DNA from: Oscillospiraceae bacterium
Lineage (GTDB): Bacteria > Bacillota > Clostridia > UMGS1810
NCBI GenBank assembly: GCA_015068825.1
Contig: SVJU01000003.1
Location: 20,845-84,844, forward strand
Length of the DNA stretch: 64,000 bases
Direction: 5' to 3'
This document shows positions 9,179-18,475 of the stretch, piece by piece. The notes under the pieces were generated by a model. That model saw only the letters and a list, made by a program, of their open reading frames with translations, was not told the DNA's origin and did no database searches. The translations under genes and the position numbers were made by a program. How positions within the stretch are numbered: position 1 is the first letter of the stretch; the number at the start of each line of letters is the position of its first letter.

Positions 9179-10789
9179 ATGTTAAAAAAATTCATGTGCT
9201 TATTTATGATTTTGATTTTAGCTGTTTCAAATGTATATGCCGGCGTCTTACCTGCATTTTCAGACGGTGATTTTGAAAACGGTAATTTAAATGGCTGGCA
9301 AGGTGTTGCAGCAGCCGAAAGTCTGAATGGAAAAATAACTGTTATTTCTGAAAATTCAATAAAATATTTAAAATATTACGACAGAAAAGACAAATATTCT
9401 TTTCCTGCAATTGATGTAACCGATTTTCTTTTGAAAAATGGAACGGGTAAATACAAAGCATCAGGAAAATTCAAATACTCTTATCCTGATGGCGCAGATA
9501 AATCTGATACCACAAAATATGAACCTGTAAAATCTGCACTTGTTCTTTTAAGGACTCAAAGCAAAACATCAGATATTACAGGTCTTGAAAAGGCATCCTT
9601 CAAAGCTTTAAAATCTTTTTCATCGCCAGTGCCCGAAACGTGGTATGATTTTGATGTAGAGCTTGAAATTACCGATTTTACCTTCGGGAGCGGAAATACT
9701 TACAAAGACCCATACAATGCTTTTTTTGGTATAAGAGTTGACAACGAAAATTTTGACATTTGCGTTGATGATGTTAAATTTGAATATATTACTGAAGAAA
9801 AAGGTCTTCAGGCTGAATTGATTGACAATGCTGCACAAATAAAATACAGTGCAAAAGAGGTTATATCAAAATTTGGCGAAGAAAATGCAAAAGCACTCGC
9901 TCTCATTTATTCAAATCAAAACAAACTTATCGGTGTACATATAAACAACAATTTATCCACCTCAACAAGCGATACCGAAACTTTTAAAATAAATATTCCA
10001 TCAAACGAAAAAGCGTATGTTAAACTTTTTGCAACAAACGCAAAAGATAAATTTAATCTTATTTATTCAAAAGATATCGGTCCAAAACAGGCAAAGCTTG
10101 TTCTTATAGGCGATTCAATCTGTGTGGATTATCCTCTTAACCATTCTTACCCTATTCAGGGTTGGGGCTATTATATGCAGGATTTTCTTAACGAAAATAT
10201 ACAGGTTAAAAATTACGCTCACGGCGGTTACAGTACAAAAACCTTTTTAGAAGGTGCAGGAAACTGGAATGGCATTTTACAAACACTTGAAAAAGGTGAT
10301 TATGTAATGGTTTCGCTTGGTATTAACGATAGTAGTTCAAACGAAAAATACCATACAGATACCGACAAATATGTAGAAAACCTCAAAAAATTTGCAACAG
10401 ATACCCGTAGCAAAGGTGCAGAAATTATTTTTATCACCCCAACTCCCGGTTCATGGAGTGAAAACAACTCTATGCAGGGGCGTTCTGAATTTATGAAACA
10501 GGCAGCAAAAGAAGCCGATGTTATTGTACTTGATTTAAATGCCAGGTTATATGATATCTTTAAGGAAATAGGAAATCTTGACGAAGTAAGATATAAATAT
10601 TTTATCCCGAATAACTACCTTAAAGATAAAGGTATGACAGATGAACAAATTGCAAACGCAAGCGGAAATGTTAAAACCTACGGCTACGATTACACACACT
10701 TTAATCCCGAAGGGGCAAAACTACTTGCAACATATATTTTTGAACTTTTAAAAGAAACATCATCAGGACTTAACGCATATATAAAATAG
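9179..10789 (+). CDS. Secreted SGNH/GDSL esterase (rhamnogalacturonan acetylesterase-like)
   Basis: A 536-residue protein. Residues 1-21 form a signal peptide (basic start, hydrophobic core, VYA cleavage site). Residues about 22-205 look like a beta-sandwich carbohydrate-binding region starting FSDGDFENGNLNGWQG. From about residue 310 the SGNH hydrolase blocks appear in order: VLIGDSIC (nucleophile Ser), HGGYSTKTF, SLGINDSS and DYTHFNPEG (Asp/His pair). The order matches CE12-type acetylesterases that remove acetyl groups from rhamnogalacturonan, but the substrate is inferred. AAGGAGG lies before the ATG. It is monocistronic between two terminators. Confidence 0.82.
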   Translation: MLKKFMCLFMILILAVSNVYAGVLPAFSDGDFENGNLNGWQGVAAAESLNGKITVISENSIKYLKYYDRKDKYSFPAIDVTDFLLKNGTGKYKASGKFKYSYPDGADKSDTTKYEPVKSALVLLRTQSKTSDITGLEKASFKALKSFSSPVPETWYDFDVELEITDFTFGSGNTYKDPYNAFFGIRVDNENFDICVDDVKFEYITEEKGLQAELIDNAAQIKYSAKEVISKFGEENAKALALIYSNQNKLIGVHINNNLSTSTSDTETFKINIPSNEKAYVKLFATNAKDKFNLIYSKDIGPKQAKLVLIGDSICVDYPLNHSYPIQGWGYYMQDFLNENIQVKNYAHGGYSTKTFLEGAGNWNGILQTLEKGDYVMVSLGINDSSSNEKYHTDTDKYVENLKKFATDTRSKGAEIIFITPTPGSWSENNSMQGRSEFMKQAAKEADVIVLDLNARLYDIFKEIGNLDEVRYKYFIPNNYLKDKGMTDEQIANASGNVKTYGYDYTHFNPEGAKLLATYIFELLKETSSGLNAYIK

Positions 10790-10800
10790 AATTTATAAAT

Positions 10801-10837
10801 GACTGTAATACTTTTATTGGTATTGCAGTCTTTTTAT
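10801..10837 (+). terminator. Terminator of the SGNH esterase gene
   Basis: The inverted arms GACTGTAATAC and GTATTGCAGTC (one G-U pair) surround an 8-nt loop and are followed by TTTTT. Its right arm overlaps the -35 region of the next promoter. Confidence 0.85.
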
Positions 10838-10851
10838 ATTTATGTTATAAT
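10823..10851 (+). promoter_or_regulatory. Promoter of the stalk/alpha-barrel protein gene
   Basis: TTGCAG (10823-10828), 17 nt, then TATAAT (10846-10851). The -35 hexamer is inside the right arm of the preceding terminator hairpin. Confidence 0.65.
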
Positions 10852-10887
10852 TATAAACTGACAATAGCAAAAAGGAAGGTACATACT

Positions 10888-13029
10888 ATGAAAAAGCTAT
10901 CAAGAATAATTTCACTTGTTATTATAACCGCAATAATTTCTTCTTTTTTACCGGTTTGTGCAAACAACAATATAAGTGTGTTTGTAAATAACTCAAGAAT
11001 ATCTTTTGATGTTGAACCGGTTATAATTAATAACAGAACTATGGTCCCTTTAAGAGCAATATTTGAAAAAATAGGAGCAGAAGTTGAATGGAATGAAACC
11101 ACCAAAACTGCCGAAGCAACCTGTCAGGATACTTTGGTTTCTGTTAAAATAGATGATGAAGTTATGTATGTAAACGGAGTAGCAAAAAAAATTGATGCTC
11201 CTGCAAAAATTGTTGAACAAAGAACATTAATTCCTCTTCGTGCGGTATGCGAAGCTTTTGACTGCACAGTAGACTGGGATGAAACCCTAAAAAAAGTTTC
11301 AATTGATGCTAAAGGTGTTAATCGACGAAATGGCGGTCTTTCAGCATTAAAGGTTGAAAAAAGCTTTGATGAAAGAATTGCGCTTCTTTACGAAAATATC
11401 TTAAATTCTGAAAAAATCAGAAATATATATAAACCCGAAGAAGCTTTAAACAAAGAAAATCCTTATACAGTTTTTATTTCAGTTTGTGACGCCAAAAGCC
11501 GTGCAATTGTATTTCACAATTCTGCTTTCAGCATAGAAGAAGCATTTAACAAAGCCTTCCAAAGTGCGAAAAAGTTTGTTTTTGAAAACAATTACAATGT
11601 TATCTGGATTAAAGCCGATGTTGTTGACAGTTTTGAAAAACTCACAACAGATGAATTAAAAGTAAAAGTAACAAATTCTTTCAACGAATTTTACAGAAAA
11701 GGTATTTCTCTTGATGATAATTTTAACACTGCTTTTCTTGAAGCAGAAATAAACGGAAACAAAATGTTAGATTATAAAGAAACAAAAGAAATTGACCTTG
11801 ATGTTATAAACACATATATTAAAAAATATCAGAAGCACACACCAAAGGTTAACAAAATACCCGATCAGATAATAGCCTTCACCTGCATTGGATTTATGTG
11901 CGATGAAAACAGCAAAATATACGAATTAAACGGTTATGGAGATAACAAAGGTTTAGACTATGGCAGAAGAAGTTATAAAGTAGACCGCGATGCTATTAAA
12001 GATGTGGTGTTAAGTGGTACATACTGGCTGGCAAATGAAATACAGGATGACGGATTATTTAACTACGGATACTACCCTACTTATGACAAACTCTTTACCG
12101 CATACAACTATTTAAGACATTTATCGGGTATGTTCCCTCTTATGTGGACATACACAATAACTGGTGATGAAAAGTTAAAAGAATCTGCAAAAATTACTCT
12201 TGAACGCTTTTTAAAACAAATTGTAAATAAATCTGAAAATGTTTCTTATTTATTGGACAGAACCGAAATTAAGCTTGGCGGCAATGGTGTTGCAATTGTA
12301 CTTCTTGATACATATATGCAAACCTTTGGAAAAGATGAAAAGCTAATTGCGCTTTGCGAAAGACTTGGCGAAGGAATGTTAGAGCTTCAAAATAAAGATG
12401 GTTCATATTACCACATTTTAAATCCTGATTTTACAAAAAAAGAAGAATACCGCACCGTTTATTATGACGGTGAAGCAACATACGGTTTTTGCGTGCTTTA
12501 TAAATTAACAGGAAATAAAAAATGGCTTAATGCTGCACAAAAAGCTATGGAATATTTTATTGAAAATGATTACACACAATATAGAGACCATTGGGTAGCT
12601 TATGCAGTAAACGAAATTACCAAGCATATAGATGATGAAAGGTATTATGAATTTGGATTAAAAAACCTTCAGCTTAATATGAAACGAATTTATAATCAGA
12701 AAACTTCGTATCATACATATATGGAGCTTCTTCTTGCAGGCTTTGAAATGTATGACAGAATGATTGAAGAAAAAATAGAATGTGATTATCTTGAAGAATT
12801 TGATGAAGAGTTTTTTGCTCAGACAATCCAGCGAAGAGCCGAGCATATGCTAAATGGTTTCTTCTATCCGGAATATGCAATGTATCTTAAAAATCCTGAA
12901 AGTATTGTTGGTACATTCCATGTCAGACACGATGGATACAGAGTGCGTATTGACGATGTAGACCATTTTATAGCAGGTTACTTCCATTACTGGCAACTTT
13001 ACGATAAAGTTCAAAAATATTTAAAATAG
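10888..13029 (+). CDS. Secreted stalk-domain protein with alpha/alpha-barrel domain
   Basis: A 713-residue protein with a signal peptide (residues 1-25). Residues about 28-140 are a 'copper amine oxidase N-terminal' (stalk) domain with the paired signatures NNRTMVPLRAIFE and EQRTLIPLRAVCEAF, each followed by a W-D/E strand. Residues about 150-320 are unassigned. From about residue 375 to the end, repeated helical hairpins rich in Gly, Trp and Tyr (YWLANEIQDDGLFNYGY, YYDGEATYGFCVLYKLTG) indicate a six-hairpin alpha/alpha toroid like glycosidases or epimerases. No enzymatic function can be assigned. The stalk domain probably anchors or spaces it at the cell surface. Confidence 0.78.
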   Translation: MKKLSRIISLVIITAIISSFLPVCANNNISVFVNNSRISFDVEPVIINNRTMVPLRAIFEKIGAEVEWNETTKTAEATCQDTLVSVKIDDEVMYVNGVAKKIDAPAKIVEQRTLIPLRAVCEAFDCTVDWDETLKKVSIDAKGVNRRNGGLSALKVEKSFDERIALLYENILNSEKIRNIYKPEEALNKENPYTVFISVCDAKSRAIVFHNSAFSIEEAFNKAFQSAKKFVFENNYNVIWIKADVVDSFEKLTTDELKVKVTNSFNEFYRKGISLDDNFNTAFLEAEINGNKMLDYKETKEIDLDVINTYIKKYQKHTPKVNKIPDQIIAFTCIGFMCDENSKIYELNGYGDNKGLDYGRRSYKVDRDAIKDVVLSGTYWLANEIQDDGLFNYGYYPTYDKLFTAYNYLRHLSGMFPLMWTYTITGDEKLKESAKITLERFLKQIVNKSENVSYLLDRTEIKLGGNGVAIVLLDTYMQTFGKDEKLIALCERLGEGMLELQNKDGSYYHILNPDFTKKEEYRTVYYDGEATYGFCVLYKLTGNKKWLNAAQKAMEYFIENDYTQYRDHWVAYAVNEITKHIDDERYYEFGLKNLQLNMKRIYNQKTSYHTYMELLLAGFEMYDRMIEEKIECDYLEEFDEEFFAQTIQRRAEHMLNGFFYPEYAMYLKNPESIVGTFHVRHDGYRVRIDDVDHFIAGYFHYWQLYDKVQKYLK

Positions 13030-13035
13030 TTTAAA

Positions 13036-13070
13036 CAAAAAGGCTGAACGTAAAAGTTCAGCCTTAAAAT
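13036..13070. terminator. Bidirectional terminator
   Basis: AAGGCTGAAC (13040-13049) pairs with GTTCAGCCTT (13056-13065). A- and T-rich flanks on both sides let it end the plus-strand gene at 13029 and the minus-strand gene at 13071. Confidence 0.88.
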
Positions 13071-14546
13071 TTATTTTTTTGTCTGATACAACGGCTCGCA
13101 GGTTAAGTTTACTCCAAGCCGTCTGAAAACTTTTTCGTCTACAGATGACAAAATAACAGTTGAATGAACCTCACAGCCTCTTAATTTCGAAAGCTGCTCC
13201 ATTGCAAGTTCAGCATTTTCATCACTTGCCGCACAAATTGAAAGTGCAATAAGTATTTCATCAGTATGAAGTCTTGGATTTCGGTTTCCAAGATGTGCCG
13301 TTTTTAAGTGCTGAATAGGCTCTATAATAACCGGTGAAATAAGTTCTACTTCATCGTCAATTCCTGCAAGTGCCTTTAAAGCATTTAATAAAAGTGCCGA
13401 TGATGCTCCAAGAAGTTCAGTAGTTTTTCCTGTTATAATTGTACCGTCAGGAAGCTGAAGTGATGCTGCAGGCAAGCCAGTGATTGCCGCTTTTTGAAGT
13501 GCAGGTGCAATAACTAATCTGTCGTTTGTTGTAATACCTGCTTTTTTCATTAAAAGTTCAAGCTTATAAACGGTATCGTCATCGGTTAATATACCTTTTC
13601 TCTGGTCGCAAAGAGCTGTATAATATCTTCTTATTATTTCCTGCTTTGATGCTTCTTTTACAACCTCATCATCGATAATGCAGTTGCCCGCCATATTAAC
13701 ACCCATATCGGTAGGTGATTTATAAGGACAAGTTCCAAGAATTTTTTCAAGCATTGCATTTACAACAGGGAAAATTTCAACATCACGGTTGTAGTTTACT
13801 GTTGTTTTGCCGTACGCTTCAAGATGGAACGGGTCAATCATATTTACATCGTTAAGATCGGCAGTTGCAGCCTCATACGCAAGATTAACAGGATGTGTAA
13901 GCGGAATATTCCATATAGGAAATGTCTCAAATTTAGCATATCCTGACTGGATACCTCTTTTATGTTCATGATAAAGCTGTGATAAACAGGTTGCCATTTT
14001 TCCGCTTCCGGGACCTGGAGCTGTAACAACCACAAGCTCTTTTGTAGTTTCTATATATTCATTTTTTCCAAAGCCATCATCACTTACAATTTTGGCAATA
14101 TCCGAAGGATAACCATCTATTGTGTAATGACAATAAACCTTAACACCAAGCGCTTCAAGCCTCTTTTTAAATGCTGTGCACGCAACCTGATTGTTAAAGC
14201 GTGTCATTACAACCGAGCCAACATAAAGACCAATTGAACGGAAACAATCTATCAAACGGATAACATCAAGATCATAGGTAATTCCAAGGTCACTTCGTTG
14301 CTTATTTTTTTCAATATCAAATGCATTTATGGCGATAACAATCTCTACCCTGTCTTTTAGCTGAAGAAGCATTTTAAGCTTACTGTCCGGCTCAAAACCC
14401 GGTAAAACTCTTGACGCATGATAATCGTCAAATAACTTTCCGCCAAATTCAAGGTACAGCTTTCCGCCAAATTGCGCTATTCTTTCTCTGATATGTTCAG
14501 ATTGTGTATGAAGATATTTATCATTGTCAAATCCAACCATCGCCAT
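13071..14546 (-). CDS. DUF1846 domain-containing protein
   Basis: A 491-residue protein that I recognise as the DUF1846 family (usual length about 500) from its N-terminus [19 protein letters not shown] and the internal [23 protein letters not shown], a P-loop-like glycine motif. The family is widespread in anaerobic Firmicutes and its biochemical role is not established. It is cytoplasmic and monocistronic, with its own promoter (14588-14616) and a bidirectional terminator. A start at the second Met two codons downstream is possible. Confidence 0.85.
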   Translation of the reverse strand: MAMVGFDNDKYLHTQSEHIRERIAQFGGKLYLEFGGKLFDDYHASRVLPGFEPDSKLKMLLQLKDRVEIVIAINAFDIEKNKQRSDLGITYDLDVIRLIDCFRSIGLYVGSVVMTRFNNQVACTAFKKRLEALGVKVYCHYTIDGYPSDIAKIVSDDGFGKNEYIETTKELVVVTAPGPGSGKMATCLSQLYHEHKRGIQSGYAKFETFPIWNIPLTHPVNLAYEAATADLNDVNMIDPFHLEAYGKTTVNYNRDVEIFPVVNAMLEKILGTCPYKSPTDMGVNMAGNCIIDDEVVKEASKQEIIRRYYTALCDQRKGILTDDDTVYKLELLMKKAGITTNDRLVIAPALQKAAITGLPAASLQLPDGTIITGKTTELLGASSALLLNALKALAGIDDEVELISPVIIEPIQHLKTAHLGNRNPRLHTDEILIALSICAASDENAELAMEQLSKLRGCEVHSTVILSSVDEKVFRRLGVNLTCEPLYQTKK

Positions 14547-14587
14547 TTAATACACCTCTTATCTTTTGAATACTTCCATATTTTTTA

Positions 14588-14616
14588 ATTATATAACATA
14601 TTTAATATTATTTCAA
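14588..14616 (-). promoter_or_regulatory. Promoter of the DUF1846 gene
   Basis: On the minus strand TTGAAA (14611-14616), 17 nt, then TATAAT (14588-14593), about 40 nt before the start codon. Confidence 0.7.
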
Positions 14617-14642
14617 GAGTAAAAAAACTTTTTTGGGATATG

Positions 14643-14671
14643 TTGTCATTTTTGTATGTTTATGGTATAAT
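14643..14671 (+). promoter_or_regulatory. Promoter of the CPBP protease gene
   Basis: TTGTCA (14643-14648), 17 nt, then a consensus TATAAT (14666-14671), 33 nt before the ATG at 14704. Confidence 0.75.
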
Positions 14672-14703
14672 TAATACATAAATCCAAACTCAAAGGAGAT
14701 TAT

Positions 14704-15384
14704 ATGAAAAGTAACATTAAAAAAGCTGTTCTTATAGTATTTCTTATAGCCGTTTTTTGTATTCTTATGGCGTTCATTGACGGAATACTTAAAGCAAGTT
14801 ATTTTATTAAATCAATCATAAAATTTGTATTGTTTTTAATATTACCGGCTATATACTCATTTTATGACAAAAGCATAAAAATAAAAGAAATTTTTATAAT
14901 AAATAAAAAAGGAATAAACCTCGCACTCATTTTAGGTGTATCGGTTTACTTAGTTATTTTAGGCGGATATTTACTTCTTAAAAATGTTTTTGATTTTTCA
15001 AAAATTACAGGTGCATTAACTCAAAACATCGGCGTTACAGGAAGTAATTTTATATTTGTTTCGCTATACATATCTTTTGTAAATTCTTTTTTAGAAGAGT
15101 TTTTCTTCCGTGGATTTGCTTTTTTAACACTCAAAAGAATAACAGGCACAAAATTTGCTTATCTATTCAGTGCGGCGGTATTTGCAATTTATCATATAGC
15201 TATGATGATTGGCTGGTTTGAGCTTGATGTATTTACAATCATTATGGCAGGGCTTTTTGCAGGTGGACTTATATTTAACTATCTTAACGAAAAAAGCAAA
15301 ACTATCTACCCTTCGTGGTTAGTACATATGTTTGCTAATTTTGCCATAAATACAGTAGGCTTTATACTGTTTGGAATAATATAA
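14704..15384 (+). CDS. CPBP (CAAX/Abi) family intramembrane metalloprotease
   Basis: A 226-residue membrane protein with about six hydrophobic segments. The conserved motif 1 EEFFFRGF (E-E-x3-R) and motif 2 FAIYHIAMM (H for metal binding) are both present, followed by a polar stretch and a final transmembrane helix. Members cleave within membranes; some mature prenylated proteins and others give immunity to bacteriocins. The next gene encodes a ranthipeptide precursor on the same strand but has its own promoter, so a functional link is only a suggestion. AAAGGAG site present. Confidence 0.85.
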   Translation: MKSNIKKAVLIVFLIAVFCILMAFIDGILKASYFIKSIIKFVLFLILPAIYSFYDKSIKIKEIFIINKKGINLALILGVSVYLVILGGYLLLKNVFDFSKITGALTQNIGVTGSNFIFVSLYISFVNSFLEEFFFRGFAFLTLKRITGTKFAYLFSAAVFAIYHIAMMIGWFELDVFTIIMAGLFAGGLIFNYLNEKSKTIYPSWLVHMFANFAINTVGFILFGII

Positions 15385-15415
15385 CCAAACAATACTAAGT
15401 TTATATTTTTAAATA

Positions 15416-15444
15416 TTGACTTTAATTAAATCTTATGGTAAAAT
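15416..15444 (+). promoter_or_regulatory. Promoter of scfA
   Basis: TTGACT (15416-15421), 17 nt, TAAAAT (15439-15444), then a GTGGAGGT ribosome site before the ATG at 15475. Confidence 0.7.
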
Positions 15445-15474
15445 TAAGTATATTATCTTGTGGAGGTTACTATT

Positions 15475-15627
15475 ATGAAACATATTAAAACTCTTAAAAC
15501 TCGCAATCTTTGTGACAGCGCGAAGAATGGCGGATGCGGCGAATGCCAGACTTCTTGTCAGTCTGCTTGCAAAACAAGCTGTGGTATTGCTAATCAGCAG
15601 TGCGAAAACAAAAAAGAAAGCAAGTAA
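15475..15627 (+). CDS. scfA: SCIFF ranthipeptide precursor (six-cysteines-in-forty-five)
   Basis: A 50-residue peptide beginning MKHIKTLKTRNLC. The core CGECQTSCQSACKTSC is close to the consensus of the SCIFF family, which is nearly universal in Clostridia. There are seven Cys (13, 21, 24, 28, 32, 36, 43), one more than the usual six, at position 13. In studied homologues the radical SAM maturase encoded next to it forms thioether links from Cys to the side chain of a nearby residue (ranthipeptide class). A hairpin and the maturase gene follow directly. The biological role is not settled; signalling or quorum-type roles have been proposed. Confidence 0.95.
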   Translation: MKHIKTLKTRNLCDSAKNGGCGECQTSCQSACKTSCGIANQQCENKKESK

Positions 15628-15640
15628 TTTTAAATTATTA

Positions 15641-15668
15641 AATGCCGTTGTAATAAACGGCATTTTTT
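15641..15668 (+). terminator. Hairpin attenuator between scfA and scfB
   Basis: AATGCCGTT pairs with AACGGCATT and is followed by six T. It lies between peptide and maturase genes and probably lowers maturase expression relative to the precursor. Confidence 0.8.
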
Positions 15669-15698
15669 ATTGTGATAGTATACAAGGAGATTTGTTTT

Positions 15699-17084
15699 AT
15701 GATACATAAATATAAACTTGGCGGATACAACATTGTGCTTGATATTTCGTCAGGCTCGGTACATGTGGTGGATAATGTTGCCTACGACATAATTGATATT
15801 TTTGAAGATAATGATAAAAATACCATTATTGAAAAAATATCGGAAAAATATGCTGATAATAAAGATATTACAAAAAACGATATAGAAGAATGTTACTTAC
15901 AAATTGAAGAATTAAAAAATAATGGTCAGCTTTTTGCTCCCGATACATTTGAAGATAAAGCAGGGCATTTAAAACAAAAAACATCGGGAGTTATAAAGGC
16001 GCTTTGCCTTCATGTAGCACACACCTGCAACTTAAACTGTTCATACTGCTTTGCAAGTCAGGGAAAATATCACGGCGAGCGCGATGTGATGAGCTTTGAG
16101 GTTGGAAAAAGAGCACTTGATTTTCTTGTTGAAAATTCGGGAACAAGAAAAAACCTTGAGGTTGACTTTTTTGGCGGCGAGCCGCTTATGAACTTTGATG
16201 TTGTGAAAAAACTTGTTGAGTATGCAAGAAGCATTGAAAAAGAAAAAAACAAAAACTTCCGTTTCACATTAACAACAAACGGTGTTCTGGTTGATGACGA
16301 TGTTATAGAATTTGCAAACAAAGAAATGAGCAATGTTGTTTTGAGTCTTGACGGCAGAAAAGAAGTTCACGACCGTTACAGAGTTGACTATAACGGAAAC
16401 GGCAGCTGGGATAAGATTGTTCCTAAATTTCAAAAATTTGTAACTCTTAGAGGCGGCAAAAACTACTATATGCGTGGCACCTTTACACATGCAAACCCCG
16501 ATTTTTTAGAAGATATCAAAAAAATGCTTGAGCTTGGTTTTTATGAGCTTAGTATGGAGCCAGTTGTGTGTGCCCCCGGCGATAAAGAAGAATTAACCGA
16601 AGAAGATTTACCAATAGTACTTGACCAGTATGAAAAGTTAGCAAATCTTATGATAGAATACGATAAAAAAGGCACACCATTTACCTTCTATCACTATATG
16701 ATTGATTTAGAAGATGGCCCTTGTATTTACAAAAGAATTTCGGGCTGTGGCTCAGGAACTGAATATATGGCAGTTACACCCTGGGGTGATTTATACCCAT
16801 GCCATCAGTTTGTTGGTGAAGAAAAGTTTAAGCTTGGCGATATTTATAACGGTGTTACAAATACGAAAATTCAGCAAAGCTTTTCAGATTGTAATGTTTA
16901 TGCACGCCCCGACTGCAAGGACTGCTGGGCAAAGCTATATTGCTCTGGCGGATGCAGTGCAAATGCATATCATTCAACAGGCTCTGTCAAGGGTGTTTAC
17001 AAATACGGATGTGAGCTTTTTAAAAAGAGAATGGAATGTGCTATTATGGTTGCAATATCAAGAGCATTCAGTGAGGAAGAATAA
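15699..17084 (+). CDS. scfB: SCIFF peptide maturase, radical SAM/SPASM enzyme
   Basis: A 461-residue enzyme. Residues about 1-85 form a peptide-binding (RRE-like) region. The radical SAM CxxxCxxC motif is CNLNCSYC near residue 110. A SPASM region with additional Cys begins at CGSGTEYMAVTPWGDLYPC and ends with CKDCWAKLYCSGGC and YGC, ligands for auxiliary Fe-S clusters. It installs Cys-derived thioether cross-links in ScfA using S-adenosylmethionine. The ATG at 15699 is chosen because AAGGAGA precedes it; the open frame begins earlier. Its stop overlaps the next start (TAATG). Confidence 0.95.
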   Translation: MIHKYKLGGYNIVLDISSGSVHVVDNVAYDIIDIFEDNDKNTIIEKISEKYADNKDITKNDIEECYLQIEELKNNGQLFAPDTFEDKAGHLKQKTSGVIKALCLHVAHTCNLNCSYCFASQGKYHGERDVMSFEVGKRALDFLVENSGTRKNLEVDFFGGEPLMNFDVVKKLVEYARSIEKEKNKNFRFTLTTNGVLVDDDVIEFANKEMSNVVLSLDGRKEVHDRYRVDYNGNGSWDKIVPKFQKFVTLRGGKNYYMRGTFTHANPDFLEDIKKMLELGFYELSMEPVVCAPGDKEELTEEDLPIVLDQYEKLANLMIEYDKKGTPFTFYHYMIDLEDGPCIYKRISGCGSGTEYMAVTPWGDLYPCHQFVGEEKFKLGDIYNGVTNTKIQQSFSDCNVYARPDCKDCWAKLYCSGGCSANAYHSTGSVKGVYKYGCELFKKRMECAIMVAISRAFSEEE

Positions 17085-18421
17085 TGAATACCCCTATCTG
17101 TGATTTTGTAGAAAATTACATAAATTCCAATGCATTAAGATGCCATATGCCAGGACATAAAGGAAAAGATTTTCTTGGCTTTGAAAAATATGATATTACC
17201 GAATTTTTTGGTGCTGATTCTCTTTATGAAGCAACTGGCATAATAAAACAAAGCGAAGATAATGCAGGCAAGATTTTTGGTGCAAATACATTTTATTCAA
17301 CCGAAGGTTCTTCACAGTGTATTCGTGCTCTTATTTATCTTGCGTTACAATTTGCAAAACAAAATGGAAAAAATACTCATATTTTTGCTACAAGAAATGT
17401 TCATAAAACCTTTTTAAGTGCACTTAATCTTTTAGATTTTGATGTTACCTGGATTTATGGCAAAAATCAAACATCATATCTTTCGTGCAAAATAGATGCA
17501 GATGATATTGAATGTGCATTAAAAAGCGCAAAAACAAAACCGTGTGCACTTTACATCACCTCTCCTGACTATCTTGGAAATATGCAGGATATTAAAAAAA
17601 TTGCCGATGTATGCCACAAATTTGGCGTTCTTTTATTGGTGGATAACGCTCACGGTGCATATTTAAAATTTTTGGAAGAATCAAATCATCCAATAGACTT
17701 GGGTGCTGATATTGTATGTGATTCTGCACACAAAACACTTCCCGCTTTAACAGGCGGTGCATACCTTCATATATCGTACAATGCGCCATCGTTTTTTAAA
17801 GAAAATGCAAAAGAAGCACTTGGTATGTTTGGTTCAACAAGCCCTTCATATCTTATTTTGCAGTCGCTCGATAAAATAAATCCTTATTTATATTATGATT
17901 TTAAAAACGAGCTTTCTTCTTTTATTAAAGATACAAATAAAGTTAAAGAAATACTTGTATCAAACGGTTATTCTTTTTGTGGCGATGAAAAATTAAAGCT
18001 TACTCTTGATATAAAAAAATATGGATATACAGGCTTTTCTTTTGCGGACATACTTATTAAAAACAATATTTATCCTGAATTTTACGATAACGATTTTGTT
18101 GTGCTTATGCTTACTGAGCAAACAGGTAAAAATGATTTAAAACGGTTAACCGATGTGCTTTTGTCAATTAAAAGCAAACCCGAAGTTTTTGACGCACCTC
18201 CCGTTTTACACAAACCAAAAAGGATAATGAGTGTTAAAGAAGCACTTTTTTCAAAAAGAGAAATTTTGGATATTTCAAAATGCAAAGGAAGAGTTTTTGC
18301 ATCACTTTCTATCTTTTGTCCACCTGCAGTTCCAATTATAATTTGCGGAGAAGAAATTGACGAAAGTGCAATTAATTGTTTTTCTTATTATGGCGTAAAA
18401 AAATGTGAAGTTGTTAAGTAA
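17084..18421 (+). CDS. PLP-dependent Orn/Lys/Arg decarboxylase family protein
   Basis: A 445-residue fold-type I PLP enzyme. MPGHKGKDF near the N-terminus, YSTEGSSQC, SPDYLGNMQDI, VDNAHGAYLKF and the lysine motif DSAHKTLPALTGGA are typical of the short Firmicutes Orn/Lys/Arg decarboxylase major domain. It decarboxylates a basic amino acid to a polyamine or precursor; the substrate cannot be told from sequence. The ATG overlaps the scfB stop in TAATG, implying translational coupling with the ranthipeptide maturase. In this family a tmk/holB cluster is also a common neighbourhood, so this placement is notable. Cytoplasmic. Confidence 0.85.
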   Translation: MNTPICDFVENYINSNALRCHMPGHKGKDFLGFEKYDITEFFGADSLYEATGIIKQSEDNAGKIFGANTFYSTEGSSQCIRALIYLALQFAKQNGKNTHIFATRNVHKTFLSALNLLDFDVTWIYGKNQTSYLSCKIDADDIECALKSAKTKPCALYITSPDYLGNMQDIKKIADVCHKFGVLLLVDNAHGAYLKFLEESNHPIDLGADIVCDSAHKTLPALTGGAYLHISYNAPSFFKENAKEALGMFGSTSPSYLILQSLDKINPYLYYDFKNELSSFIKDTNKVKEILVSNGYSFCGDEKLKLTLDIKKYGYTGFSFADILIKNNIYPEFYDNDFVVLMLTEQTGKNDLKRLTDVLLSIKSKPEVFDAPPVLHKPKRIMSVKEALFSKREILDISKCKGRVFASLSIFCPPAVPIIICGEEIDESAINCFSYYGVKKCEVVK

Positions 18422-18429
18422 TGCACAAT

Positions 18430-18470
18430 AAAAAAGACCCATTGGATATCCAATGGGTTTTTTATTTATT
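18430..18470. terminator. Bidirectional terminator
   Basis: A perfect 22-bp palindrome at 18437-18458 (arm ACCCATTGGAT) with A-rich left and T-rich right flanks ends both the PLP decarboxylase gene and the minus-strand stalk protein gene. Confidence 0.9.
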
Positions 18471-18475
18471 TTAAA

